A model generated the notes under the pieces. It was not told the origin of the DNA. It ran no database searches and worked only from the letters and a program-made list of their open reading frames with translations. 64,000 nucleotides of DNA from NCBI GenBank assembly GCA_910585865.1, contig CAJUGO010000002.1, positions 62,001 to 126,000 of the forward strand, written 5' to 3'. The DNA is from an uncultured Ruminococcus sp. Lineage in GTDB: Bacteria; Bacillota; Clostridia; Oscillospirales; Acutalibacteraceae. This document shows positions 33,903 to 42,962 of this stretch, piece by piece (position 1 is the first letter of the stretch; every line of letters starts with the position of its first letter). The position numbers were made by a program, and so were the translations under genes.

Positions 33903-35183
33903 TTAATCCTCGCTTTCAAGCTGTTTAACAACTGAAAGAGTACAATTGCTGACATCAAGCATTTCTGCCAAGCGTTTGGAAACATCCTCAAATGAAGTAT
34001 CTGCAATGGCGTCAATGTATGCAAACATCTCGTTGCCGTTAAAATGATAGTCAGCTATTGCATTAGAAATAGAACTTACCGAATTAAGAGATGATACAAT
34101 ATCACCGTATACTGCCTTTTTAGCAATCTCAAAATCTTTCTCGTCAAGACCTTGATTTTTTAATTTATTAATATACTGCTTTATCATTTCAGCAGCTTGT
34201 TTCGGCGCTCTTGATTCTCCTCCGAAAATTACCGAGCAATATCCCGGGCCCTCAAAAAGCTCATATGAAAAGCTTGAATTAATTAAATTTGCATCCATAA
34301 GATTTCTGTAAAGAACACTTGTCTGAGACGCTATCATTGACAAAAGTATATCTGTTTGGGCAAGCTGTTTTTCATTTAATATTCTATCTGCTTTTTCCTT
34401 AAATCCAAGATTAAACAAAGGCATTGAAACAGGAAAGCTTTGCTCAACATAGGGTTCGTTTATTTCATATGGCTCGTCCTCAAAATAATTTGTAATTTTA
34501 CGCTTATCAGATGGTTTCAGCATTTTATCGGCTGTTTTAAGAACCTGTTCAACTGTGATGTTGCCTGAAACACAAATAACCATATTGTTTAAATTGTAAA
34601 AAACATTATATACATCATATAGCTTATCTGCTGTAATCTCGGCAATCGTATCGACTGTGCCCGCAATATCAATTTTCACAGGATGATGTTTGTACATTCC
34701 TTCAAGCATATTAAACATTACACGCCATTCGGGAGAATCATCATACATTTTAATTTCCTGACCGATAATTCCCTGTTCCTTTGCCACAGTTTGAGCCGTG
34801 AAATATGGATCCTGAACAAAATCAAGCAATATTTCAAGACTTTCATCAAACTTATCCGTACAGGAAAACAAATAGCATGTTTTTTCAAAGCTTGTGTACG
34901 CATTAGCATTTGCACCTGTTTTTGCATATCGCACAAATGCGTCGCCATCCTCACTTTCAAAAAGTTTATGTTCAAGATAATGTGCAATGCCGTCAGGAAC
35001 AGTTATTTTTGCACCATCGTCAACAGAGAAACATGTGTTAATACTGCCATAACGCGTTCCAAAAATTGCATATGCCGAGTTATATCCCTCTTTTGGATAA
35101 ACATATATTGTAAGTCCCGAAAGATGATCTATTTTGAAATATTTGTCACCTGCACGCTTTGATTTAATTTCTGTTATACTCAT
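33903..35183 (-). CDS. M16-family zinc peptidase, catalytic subunit (YmfH-like)
   Basis: This is a 426-residue insulinase-family peptidase. The inverted zinc motif HYLEH is present in GIAHYLEHKLFES near residue 69, with the downstream glutamate ligand in GQEIKMYDD. It is paired with the gene at 35196-36461, which lacks the zinc motif but carries the Arg/Tyr substrate motif. Such two-subunit M16 pairs (YmfF/YmfH type) form closed heterodimers. There is no signal peptide, so it should be cytoplasmic. Substrate unknown. Confidence 0.88.
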   Translation of the reverse strand: MSITEIKSKRAGDKYFKIDHLSGLTIYVYPKEGYNSAYAIFGTRYGSINTCFSVDDGAKITVPDGIAHYLEHKLFESEDGDAFVRYAKTGANANAYTSFEKTCYLFSCTDKFDESLEILLDFVQDPYFTAQTVAKEQGIIGQEIKMYDDSPEWRVMFNMLEGMYKHHPVKIDIAGTVDTIAEITADKLYDVYNVFYNLNNMVICVSGNITVEQVLKTADKMLKPSDKRKITNYFEDEPYEINEPYVEQSFPVSMPLFNLGFKEKADRILNEKQLAQTDILLSMIASQTSVLYRNLMDANLINSSFSYELFEGPGYCSVIFGGESRAPKQAAEMIKQYINKLKNQGLDEKDFEIAKKAVYGDIVSSLNSVSSISNAIADYHFNGNEMFAYIDAIADTSFEDVSKRLAEMLDVSNCTLSVVKQLESED

Positions 35184-35195
35184 TTGTCAGCCCTC

Positions 35196-36461
35196 TTACT
35201 TATTCTTTAATTGGTAAACAGTGTCCAGCGACAGTCTCTGCGCTGCACTGATGATATCTTCCTTAGTAACGGCATTTATTTCAGCCGAAATTTCATCAAC
35301 TGTTTTAAACGAAGTGTTAAAAAGCTGATTAGCATACCATGTTTCAATACCGCTGACCGTGTCGTTTGAAGTACGGAAGGAATTTACTACAGCCATTTTA
35401 GTAGCCTCAATTTCAAAATCCGATATTATACCGTTTTTCATATCTTCAACCTCTTTAAGGATTGCTTTTTCTGCCTTTTCAAGGTTATCTCCCTCAACAC
35501 CGCTGTCAATAGTCATTATACCCTTATGTGAATCATAACGGGATGCACAGTAGTAGCAAAGACTCTGTTTCTCACGGACATTGCAAAATAGCTTTGAACT
35601 TGCAGTTCCTCCTAAAATAGCGCACATAAGTCTTGTAGCATTTACTGACTCGTCTGGAATTGCCGTACCTGTTCTGAAACCCATCACAAGTTTTGACTGC
35701 GACAGTTCCATATTCTCTACAATGTGTTTGACATCATCACTGCTCTTGACAACCTCAGTCCGCAAAGAAGACGGAGAACGCTGAACATTTGAAAATGCAT
35801 TTTCAAATACCTTCTGTGCTTTGTCAGCAGAGCTGTCACCTATATATATAATTTCAAATTTTGCTGTTTTCAGAATATTTTGCCAAGTAAAATACAGCGA
35901 AGCCGGAGTGACAGCTTTTATTTTTTCCGGAGTGCCATAACGTTTCATACCGAAAACCTCATTAGCACACATATTTTTTATAAGCTGACCGTTTGCATAA
36001 ATACGCTTATCGTTAAATTCAGAATCAATCAAATCAAGAAGCTGTCTGCGTTCTTGTTCCACCTCTTCTTCTTCAAAAGCATTATTACTAACATTAGGTT
36101 CGAATATCACGCTGCACAGAAGGGATGAAAGTTCACGAGATATGCTCTCTCCTGCAAAAGCATAACTGTCATCTAAACCGGAAGCAGATATCCTCAACAC
36201 CTGGCAGTCGCCTGATTTTACAACCGAAGTAGCCAAATCAGCTCCGTACAGTGAACTTAGCTTTTTACTCAGCAGAGTAAAATCAGGATAAGCTTTGCAG
36301 GAACGGGATAAAACTCCGCAAAGCAAAGCATTTTCTGAAGCAGTCTCCTGTGATAGCGGTACTATGATATTTGCACTTATTTTCATAGTTTTAAAACGGC
36401 TGTCCTTAATACTGCTGAAGTACACACCGTTGGAAATTTCATTTCTGTTAATGAAATTCAT
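35196..36461 (-). CDS. M16-family peptidase, non-catalytic partner (YmfF-like)
   Basis: This is a 421-residue M16 protein without an HxxEH site; the equivalent region reads LLCGVLSRSCKAYPDF. It retains the substrate-pocket Arg/Tyr signature in REKQSLCYYCASRYDS. It therefore complements the catalytic subunit encoded 12 bp downstream. I start it at ATG 36461 (MNFINRNE), behind GGAGATG, rather than 18 codons further upstream. It is the first gene of the M16-M16-lgt-folD transcript. Confidence 0.85.
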   Translation of the reverse strand: MNFINRNEISNGVYFSSIKDSRFKTMKISANIIVPLSQETASENALLCGVLSRSCKAYPDFTLLSKKLSSLYGADLATSVVKSGDCQVLRISASGLDDSYAFAGESISRELSSLLCSVIFEPNVSNNAFEEEEVEQERRQLLDLIDSEFNDKRIYANGQLIKNMCANEVFGMKRYGTPEKIKAVTPASLYFTWQNILKTAKFEIIYIGDSSADKAQKVFENAFSNVQRSPSSLRTEVVKSSDDVKHIVENMELSQSKLVMGFRTGTAIPDESVNATRLMCAILGGTASSKLFCNVREKQSLCYYCASRYDSHKGIMTIDSGVEGDNLEKAEKAILKEVEDMKNGIISDFEIEATKMAVVNSFRTSNDTVSGIETWYANQLFNTSFKTVDEISAEINAVTKEDIISAAQRLSLDTVYQLKNK

Positions 36462-36494
36462 CAAATCATCTCCGTATAAGATATTATTAGTTTT

Positions 36495-36503
36495 ATTATA
36501 GCA
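36495..36503 (-). promoter_or_regulatory. Extended -10 promoter for the M16/lgt/folD operon
   Basis: TGCTATAAT on the minus strand is a perfect extended -10 element about 34 bases before the start codon. No good -35 is seen at 17 bases, which is acceptable for extended -10 promoters. Confidence 0.5.
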
Positions 36504-36580
36504 TAAAACACCCAATTATAAAAGCATAATTAACAAATAAAGTAGAATTTTATTTATTAATTATGCTTTAAGTAAACAAA

Positions 36581-36610
36581 AAAGGATAGCATAACACTCA
36601 GCTATCCTTT
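36581..36610 (-). terminator. Terminator at the end of the polysaccharide operon
   Basis: A perfect 10-bp stem (AAAGGATAGC / GCTATCCTTT) with a 10-base loop is followed by TTTTGTTTAC on the minus strand. It lies about 130 bases past the BY-kinase gene and separates the polysaccharide cluster from the M16 operon. Confidence 0.8.
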
Positions 36611-36739
36611 TTTATTGTAACAAACATGTATTTACTTTCATCCCGAACCTTGCAAATACTGCCATGTTTATCATATTTCAAGTATGTTTTTTACATTAAA
36701 AAATATACATAAGAAAAAACAAAATTTCAAAGTAATGGC

Positions 36740-37408
36740 TTATTCACCATATTTTTTACTTTTATAATAAGCTTTTCTTCTTCTCTTTGTATTATTAAGA
36801 ACTGCTCCCAATACTTTACACTCACTTTTTTCCAGTTGATAAAGTACGCGCTGAGCCTGACGATAATGTACTTTTCCATCGTCCAATACCAATACAGTTC
36901 CATCACACTGAGCAGCTACAATGGCCGCATCAATTACCTGTCCGAGCGGAGGAGTATCTATAATAATATAATCATAGATATTTCTTATTTCTCTGAGCAA
37001 TACGGCAAAATGTTTTCCGTTAAGTAATTCAACCGGATTTGGAGGATACTTGCCCGAAAATAATATATGCATATTCTCATACTGTGTTGCAAATACACAC
37101 TCTGAAAGTGATGCCATACCTGTAAGCACTTCGCTCAGACCGCAAACAACATTAGCATCAGTATTTCTTCTTACCATAACAGATTTTCTCATATCCGCAT
37201 CAATTAAAAGAACACGCTTGCCTAAATCTGAAAAACTCTTTGCAATATGAAGTGCTATAGTAGTTTTTCCTTCATTTTCATTACAACTTGTTATGGTTAT
37301 AGCATTAATATCCTGACCGCAAAATTGCAAATTAGTGCGAAATACCTTATATGATTCCTGAGTAAAAAACTCGTCAACACCGGGAAGATTAAGTTTAACA
37401 GTATCCAT
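36740..37408 (-). CDS. Bacterial tyrosine kinase of capsule/EPS synthesis (CpsD/YwqD-like)
   Basis: This is a 222-residue BY-kinase that phosphorylates its own tyrosine tail and controls polysaccharide polymerisation and export. Walker A is NENEGKTT (43-50), Walker A' is VLLIDADMRKS (66-76), and Walker B is YIIIDTPPLGQ. The C-terminus carries the Tyr cluster AYYKSKKYGE. The start at 37408 has AGAGG spacing; an in-frame extension to 37516 overlaps the Wzz gene and is unlikely. Its membrane activator is the Wzz-type protein 4 bp upstream. No CpsB/YwqE-type phosphatase gene is in the cluster. Confidence 0.88.
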   Translation of the reverse strand: MDTVKLNLPGVDEFFTQESYKVFRTNLQFCGQDINAITITSCNENEGKTTIALHIAKSFSDLGKRVLLIDADMRKSVMVRRNTDANVVCGLSEVLTGMASLSECVFATQYENMHILFSGKYPPNPVELLNGKHFAVLLREIRNIYDYIIIDTPPLGQVIDAAIVAAQCDGTVLVLDDGKVHYRQAQRVLYQLEKSECKVLGAVLNNTKRRRKAYYKSKKYGE

Positions 37409-37412
37409 ATTA

Positions 37413-38177
37413 TTACCTCTTTCTACTATTTGCAGTATCATTTTCTTTTGATTTATATGCCGAATAATATCCATAGCGATTCTTAGATATTTCGTATGCA
37501 TTAGGAATATCTCCAAGAATGCTTAAACCAAGATAGTGTTCAATATCTTCTTCAGAGCGAATTCGGTCATCAAGCAAAAATGCAAGGAAAAATGCAGCAT
37601 ACACCAAAGAAGCCACTATTACTCCCAATATTAAGTAGGTAAGCATACCTGTTTTGTTGCACGGATCAGTTTCCAAAGTTCCCTCTTCATATAAATTAAC
37701 TTGGTTAAATCCCATTGCTGACATTATTTTTTTGGTTCCGATTTTACATAAAGAATCGACAATCTCTTTTGAATCCTTTGGAGAATCACTTTTTACCGTA
37801 ACTTCCAAAATTCTGGTATTTTCAGGATTAGACGTTGAAACATTACCTGCCAAACTTTCATAAGTAGTATTTAAAGACAATTCATCAATTACATCATCTA
37901 ACACTGCATGGCTTTTTAATAAATAAGTACAGTCATTCACAACATTTAATGCTAAAGAAAAATCCGCCGGTGTATCAGTTTTATTGCTTTTCTCATTTTG
38001 TCTCAAAATATAAAGAGTCGCGGTAGATTCATACTTTGGAACAAAAGTTACAGCATTATACATAAAAGCAATTGCCATACACAGCGTCGCTGAAAGGATA
38101 ATTATCCAAAGATGATGAATAAAAACTGTTCCCAAATCTTTTAAAGTTACAATTCTAACATTAGTTTGTTTTTCCAT
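37413..38177 (-). CDS. Wzz-type chain length regulator / BY-kinase activator
   Basis: This is a 254-residue protein with two membrane helices (residues about 20-40 and 165-190) flanking an extracellular Wzz domain (YNAVTFVPKYESTATLYI). The cytoplasmic tail would switch on the BY-kinase encoded 4 bp downstream. The start is uncertain: ATG 38177 and ATG 38189 both have imperfect Shine-Dalgarno spacing, and a GTG at 38210 is also in frame. Placement at the end of the operon differs from the usual cpsABCD-first order. Confidence 0.82.
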   Translation of the reverse strand: MEKQTNVRIVTLKDLGTVFIHHLWIIILSATLCMAIAFMYNAVTFVPKYESTATLYILRQNEKSNKTDTPADFSLALNVVNDCTYLLKSHAVLDDVIDELSLNTTYESLAGNVSTSNPENTRILEVTVKSDSPKDSKEIVDSLCKIGTKKIMSAMGFNQVNLYEEGTLETDPCNKTGMLTYLILGVIVASLVYAAFFLAFLLDDRIRSEEDIEHYLGLSILGDIPNAYEISKNRYGYYSAYKSKENDTANSRKR

Positions 38178-38302
38178 ATATCTGATCATATCCTTTCTTT
38201 CACAAAACACCTAAAATAACTATTATATTTTCAAAAATAATTTTCAGTATTTTACACCAATTATATTTTTAAAATACATTTAAATGCCGTTTTAAATCAG
38301 CA

Positions 38303-39445
38303 CTATATTTTTCTCCAAACCATTTTATTAACCACTTCTGTATAGCTTTGAATAATCTTTACGGTTTTCACACTTACATTTTCGTCAATATAATCTTTTA
38401 CCGGCAAACCAAAATCACCGTTTTGATTCATTTTCACTGCTGTATCAATGGCACTGATTATTTGATTTTCCGAAATGCCTGCAAGAATAAAATTTCCTCT
38501 GTCGAGCGCCTCAGGTCTTTCAGTGCTGGTACGAATACATACGGCAGGAAACGGATGACCAACCGAAAGGAAAAAACTTGATTCTTCAGGCAGTGTTCCG
38601 CTGTCAGATACAACGCAAAATGCATTCATCTGCAAATTATTATAGTCATGAAAACCCAAAGGTTTATGCTGAATAACACGTTTGTCAAAAACAAAATTAT
38701 GCTTTTCAATAAATTTCTTGCTTCTGGGATGACATGAATACAAAACAGGCATATCATACTTTTGAGATATAGCATTCACTGAATTCATCAGACTAAAAAA
38801 GTTTTTGTCAGTATCGATGTTTTCTTCTCTATGCGCTGAAAGGAGTATATATTTTCCTTTCTCAAGATTTAAGTTGTTTAAAATATTGCTTTTTTCAATT
38901 TTATCAAGATTACTGTGCAATACCTCTGCCATTGGAGAACCAATTACAAATGTGCGTTCTTTTGGTGTACCCGAAGCATTTAAGTATCTTCGTGCATGTT
39001 CTGAATAACATAAATTAACGTCAGCAGTTACATCTACGATACGGCGATTTGTTTCTTCAGGCAAACACTCATCAAAACAACGGTTGCCTGCCTCCATATG
39101 AAAAATAGGTATGTGAAGCCTTTTGGCTGCAATAACCGACAAACAAGAGTTAGTATCCCCCAGCACAAGAACTGCATCCGGTTTAACCTTATTCATAATA
39201 TTATAGCTTTCTGCAATAATATTACCGATTGTTACACCAAGATTATCTCCCACAGCGTTAAGATAATAATCAGGTGCACGCAATCCCAAGTCTTCAAAAA
39301 AAACCTGATTTAGTTCATAATCGTAGTTCTGACCGGTATGGACAAGAATCTGATCGAAATATTTATCACAGCATTTAATGGTTGCCGAAAGCCTGATTAT
39401 TTCGGGGCGGGTACCTATAATAGTCATTAACTTTAACTTGCCCAT
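38303..39445 (-). CDS. wecB: UDP-N-acetylglucosamine 2-epimerase (non-hydrolysing)
   Basis: This is a 380-residue epimerase. Signature pieces are IIGTRPEIIRL at the N-terminus, HMEAGNRCFDECLPEETNRR, SAHREENID and VSDSGTLPEES. Downstream of CapE and CapF in S. aureus the homologue CapG performs the last epimerisation to UDP-N-acetyl-L-fucosamine, and the same three genes are adjacent here, so this is probably a CapG rather than a ManNAc-forming WecB. The start at 39445 has GAGGAGG. Confidence 0.9.
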   Translation of the reverse strand: MGKLKLMTIIGTRPEIIRLSATIKCCDKYFDQILVHTGQNYDYELNQVFFEDLGLRAPDYYLNAVGDNLGVTIGNIIAESYNIMNKVKPDAVLVLGDTNSCLSVIAAKRLHIPIFHMEAGNRCFDECLPEETNRRIVDVTADVNLCYSEHARRYLNASGTPKERTFVIGSPMAEVLHSNLDKIEKSNILNNLNLEKGKYILLSAHREENIDTDKNFFSLMNSVNAISQKYDMPVLYSCHPRSKKFIEKHNFVFDKRVIQHKPLGFHDYNNLQMNAFCVVSDSGTLPEESSFFLSVGHPFPAVCIRTSTERPEALDRGNFILAGISENQIISAIDTAVKMNQNGDFGLPVKDYIDENVSVKTVKIIQSYTEVVNKMVWRKI

Positions 39446-39446
39446 A

Positions 39447-40646
39447 TTATACCTCCTCAAAAAAAGTATCCGGTTTTTCTTTATTAAATACTTCGTTAGC
39501 CCACATAACTGTTACCAAGTTATCTGTTTGGCTTAAATTTATTATGTTATGAGTATAACCCGGAAGCATATGTATTGCTTTTATTTTATCACCTGAAACT
39601 TCAAAGTCAATAATTTCTTCTGTACCAATCTTTCTCTGGCGAATCAGTCCGTGGCCCGATACAACAATAAAAAACTCCCATTTTGTGTTGTGCCAATGCT
39701 GTCCTTTAGTAATCCCGGGTTTTGAAATATTTACACTAAACTGTCCGCAATTTAACGTCTTAAAAATTTCAGTAAAGCTTCCTCTGTCATCTGTATTCAT
39801 TTTTAAATCAAACGCAATTTTATCTTTAGGAAGATAGGACAAATATGTAGAATACAATTTTTTCTCAAAACTGTTCTCAGGTATTTCAGGAATTATAAGC
39901 GTATTAGGCTGATGTTTAAATATATCAAGTAAATCTGCTATCTCGCCAAGAGACACACAATGAGTAACAGGTACATAACAATAATTACCTTTTTCACACT
40001 GAACTGCTTTAACTCCTTCAAATTCACAGCGATGCTCTTTTCCCATAAGAGCATAAATCATCTCATCAACAAGATCGTCAATATAAAGCAGTTCCAACTC
40101 AGTTGAACGGTCATTAACTTTAATAGGCAAATCATTTGCTATATTGTTGCAGAACGTAGCTATCACTGAGTTATAATTTGGTCTGCACCACTTGCCAAAC
40201 AAGTTCGGGAATCTGTAAATGAGTATTTTTGCACCGGTTTTTAAGGAATGCTCAAAAAAAATCTTTTCACCTGCAAGTTTGCTTGAACCATAATCACTTT
40301 CAGCATAACGGCCTATTAATGATGCCTGAATTGAGCTTGATAGCATTATTGGACAATTATTATTGTGTTTTCTTAAATTATCAAGCAATCCGGCTGTAAA
40401 GTCAAAATTGCCTTTCATAAATTCTGATGGATCCTCAGGGCGGTTTACACCCGCCAAATGAAATACAAAATCTGCTTTTGCACAATACTCGTCAAGTCTT
40501 TCAGGCGGTGTATTAATATCATACTCATATATCTCATCAATTGTCAAGTTTAAATCTCTTCTGCTCTTTCCGTCACAAATATTTTTCAATTCGGCAACAA
40601 GATTTTTGCCAACAAACCCTGCTGATCCTGTGATAAGTATGTTCAT
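39447..40646 (-). CDS. capF: CapF-like reductase with C-terminal cupin
   Basis: This is a 399-residue bifunctional enzyme. An SDR domain (LITGSAGFVGKNL, then SDYGSSKLAGEKIFF with YxxxK) covers residues about 1-270. A cupin domain (KGQHWHNTKWEFFIVVSG, then PGYTHNIINLS) covers about 280-399. CapF carries out the C3 epimerisation and C4 reduction toward UDP-L-FucNAc. It ends 2 bp before the wecB/capG start and is preceded by capE across 133 bp. AAGGAGAT precedes its ATG. Confidence 0.88.
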   Translation of the reverse strand: MNILITGSAGFVGKNLVAELKNICDGKSRRDLNLTIDEIYEYDINTPPERLDEYCAKADFVFHLAGVNRPEDPSEFMKGNFDFTAGLLDNLRKHNNNCPIMLSSSIQASLIGRYAESDYGSSKLAGEKIFFEHSLKTGAKILIYRFPNLFGKWCRPNYNSVIATFCNNIANDLPIKVNDRSTELELLYIDDLVDEMIYALMGKEHRCEFEGVKAVQCEKGNYCYVPVTHCVSLGEIADLLDIFKHQPNTLIIPEIPENSFEKKLYSTYLSYLPKDKIAFDLKMNTDDRGSFTEIFKTLNCGQFSVNISKPGITKGQHWHNTKWEFFIVVSGHGLIRQRKIGTEEIIDFEVSGDKIKAIHMLPGYTHNIINLSQTDNLVTVMWANEVFNKEKPDTFFEEV

Positions 40647-40779
40647 AATATCTCCTTAATAATTATAATTCTCACAAGAAAACAATTGTAGTACAATAAT
40701 TAATTTATAAGCAATAAAACAAATCAAATGGTTTTAATTATATATTACAGATAAAATATAAATTTTAATAAAAACTTAA

Positions 40780-41826
40780 TTACTCTTTAAACTTTGCAAG
40801 CTCCCTTTGAATATAATCCAACGCTAAAATCTTCTTTTTAGTTTCCTCTACATTTAAAAGTCTAGTATTGCTGGAATTAAATTCCTTTATATGCTTTCGC
40901 GTCAAATCACCGTGATTAAAATATTTATCATAATTTAATCCTCTTTTGTCACAAGGTACACAATAAAAATCACCCATATCAATAGCATTTGAACACTCTT
41001 CATTTGTAAGCAGAGTTTCGTACATTTTCTCACCGTGCCGGATTCCTATAACCTTAATATTATCTTTATCTCCGCCAAAGATTTCGCATACCGCTCTAGC
41101 CTGAGTTTCGATTGTACACGCAGGTGCCTTCTGTACAAAAATATCACCATTTGTGCCATTCTCAAAAGCAAATAATACAAGATCCACAGCTTCGTCAAGA
41201 CTCATAATAAATCGAGTCATAGACGGTTCTGTAATTGTAATCGGATCACCTTTTTTTATCTGGTCAATCCACAAAGGTATAACAGAACCACGGCTGCACA
41301 TAACATTTCCATAACGAGTGCAGCATATTTTAGTTTTTTCAGGATTAACCGTACGTGATTTTGCTACAACAATTTTCTCCATCATTGCTTTCGATGTTCC
41401 CATAGCGTTCACAGGATATGCCGCCTTATCTGTTGAAAGACATATTACTGTTTCCACTCCCTCATCTATAGCAGCAGTAAGCACATTATCAGTACCAATT
41501 ACGTTTGTTCTTACTGCTTCCATAGGAAAAAATTCGCAGGAAGGAACCTGTTTTAGCGCCGCAGCATGGAAAATGAAATTGACACCGTGCATTGCATTTT
41601 TTACTGACGCCAAATCGCGCACATTGCCAATATAATATCTGATTTTATCTGCATATGCAGGATATTCGGTTTGATAATAATGACGCATATCGTCCTGCTT
41701 TTTTTCGTCTCTTGAAAAAATGCGTATCTCTCCTATATCAGTAGGTAAAAATCTGTTTAAAACAGCATTTCCAAAACTTCCCGTTCCCCCTGTAATAAGA
41801 AGAGTTTTATCAGTAAAAAAAGACAT
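40780..41826 (-). CDS. capE: CapE-like UDP-GlcNAc 4,6-dehydratase/5-epimerase
   Basis: This is a 348-residue SDR enzyme, the first step from UDP-GlcNAc toward UDP-L-FucNAc. The NAD-binding motif is LITGGTGSFGNAVL. The catalytic segment reads NAMGTSKAMMEK, that is MxxxK rather than YxxxK, the atypical active site known for CapE. Followed by CapF and a 2-epimerase, this makes the pathway complete. Confidence 0.9.
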   Translation of the reverse strand: MSFFTDKTLLITGGTGSFGNAVLNRFLPTDIGEIRIFSRDEKKQDDMRHYYQTEYPAYADKIRYYIGNVRDLASVKNAMHGVNFIFHAAALKQVPSCEFFPMEAVRTNVIGTDNVLTAAIDEGVETVICLSTDKAAYPVNAMGTSKAMMEKIVVAKSRTVNPEKTKICCTRYGNVMCSRGSVIPLWIDQIKKGDPITITEPSMTRFIMSLDEAVDLVLFAFENGTNGDIFVQKAPACTIETQARAVCEIFGGDKDNIKVIGIRHGEKMYETLLTNEECSNAIDMGDFYCVPCDKRGLNYDKYFNHGDLTRKHIKEFNSSNTRLLNVEETKKKILALDYIQRELAKFKE

Positions 41827-41828
41827 AA

Positions 41829-42962
41829 TTATCCTCCAAAAATATTATAAATCTTGCGTCTTATTTTTGTAACAAATGAATTTCCGCAGTATTTATTTAA
41901 AACACTGTTAATTTTCTTTTTCTCTAAATCATGAAAAAAATGCTTGCGAATATTATTATTAGGCACACTGTTAAAGTAGGACGGGTTGCTTTTAATTGCC
42001 TCATCAAATACTACTTTTTTTGAGTAACAAAAATCTTGTATTGAATCAAATGCATGTTTACCGTTTGAATTGTGAAGCAATACTAACGATATGCCTTTAT
42101 CATCATTTTCTTCGCTGAAAATTCTGTTGATTCCCCAAAAGTCCGCCAATGTAATGTCACTATAATAATTTTGACTTTTGAATGAGCAGTTATAACAAGA
42201 AGGTCTCAAATAATAATTCAAAACAAATCCTTTAAGATACAAATCTTCTGTAATACTGCTGCTGTAAACTGAGCCATTATCAAAATCAAATGAAAGCGAA
42301 TAATTTTTCCAACCCTTTACCTTGTTTCTGAACATGACCTTGTTTGTTTTTGAATTTGCCTTTTTCTCTCTGAAATCAACATATTTCTCCCATACTAGAG
42401 GAGACGGCGTGCCATGACAAATTACATCTACAGTTAACAGATTATTATAAGTCTTGTCCAGAAAAGATTTTAACCCTGCTATTTGACACGGAGTTCCGCT
42501 GAACAAAACTCGCCGTCCGTTTTTTAGCTCAGTTTTCACTCTGTTCAAAGTGTCTTCAACCATACTTTGAACATATTTGGAACCTCTTAATCTATATAAA
42601 TCTGATTTATTTTCAATTATTACATGATGTGCAGTACGGCAATCCTCTGTTAAAGCACAGCCCACCACAATACCGTCTTTTTCCAGAACACGCTCTGCCA
42701 GCAATGTAAAAATACCGCCGGAGGAACTGTTTTTTCTAACCGTTTCATCAACAGAGTATGCCATATATGTTTCGGGTTCATCAATATGAACTTTATTTTG
42801 CCCGACAGGACATACTCTGCTGCATTTTCCACAGTCAATACATACTTTTTCATTAATTTCAGGATAAACAAATCCCTCGTTATCCTTTACCATACGAATA
42901 GCATTGACAGGACATATGCTCAAACAAGCAGCACAGCCCGTACATGACTTTTTTGGGGTCAT
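41829..42962 (-). CDS. FrhB-like protein with two 4Fe-4S motifs (polysaccharide cluster type)
   Basis: This is a 377-residue protein. The N-terminus has two ferredoxin motifs (CTGCAACLSICP and CIDCGKCSRVCP), followed by a coenzyme F420 hydrogenase beta-subunit-like domain (SSSGGIFTLLAE, FSGTPCQIAGLKSFL, LADFWGI). Such proteins are common in polysaccharide clusters beside pyruvyl transferases, as here, but their reaction is unknown. F420 use is unlikely. It overlaps the flippase gene by 4 bp. Confidence 0.82.
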   Translation of the reverse strand: MTPKKSCTGCAACLSICPVNAIRMVKDNEGFVYPEINEKVCIDCGKCSRVCPVGQNKVHIDEPETYMAYSVDETVRKNSSSGGIFTLLAERVLEKDGIVVGCALTEDCRTAHHVIIENKSDLYRLRGSKYVQSMVEDTLNRVKTELKNGRRVLFSGTPCQIAGLKSFLDKTYNNLLTVDVICHGTPSPLVWEKYVDFREKKANSKTNKVMFRNKVKGWKNYSLSFDFDNGSVYSSSITEDLYLKGFVLNYYLRPSCYNCSFKSQNYYSDITLADFWGINRIFSEENDDKGISLVLLHNSNGKHAFDSIQDFCYSKKVVFDEAIKSNPSYFNSVPNNNIRKHFFHDLEKKKINSVLNKYCGNSFVTKIRRKIYNIFGG

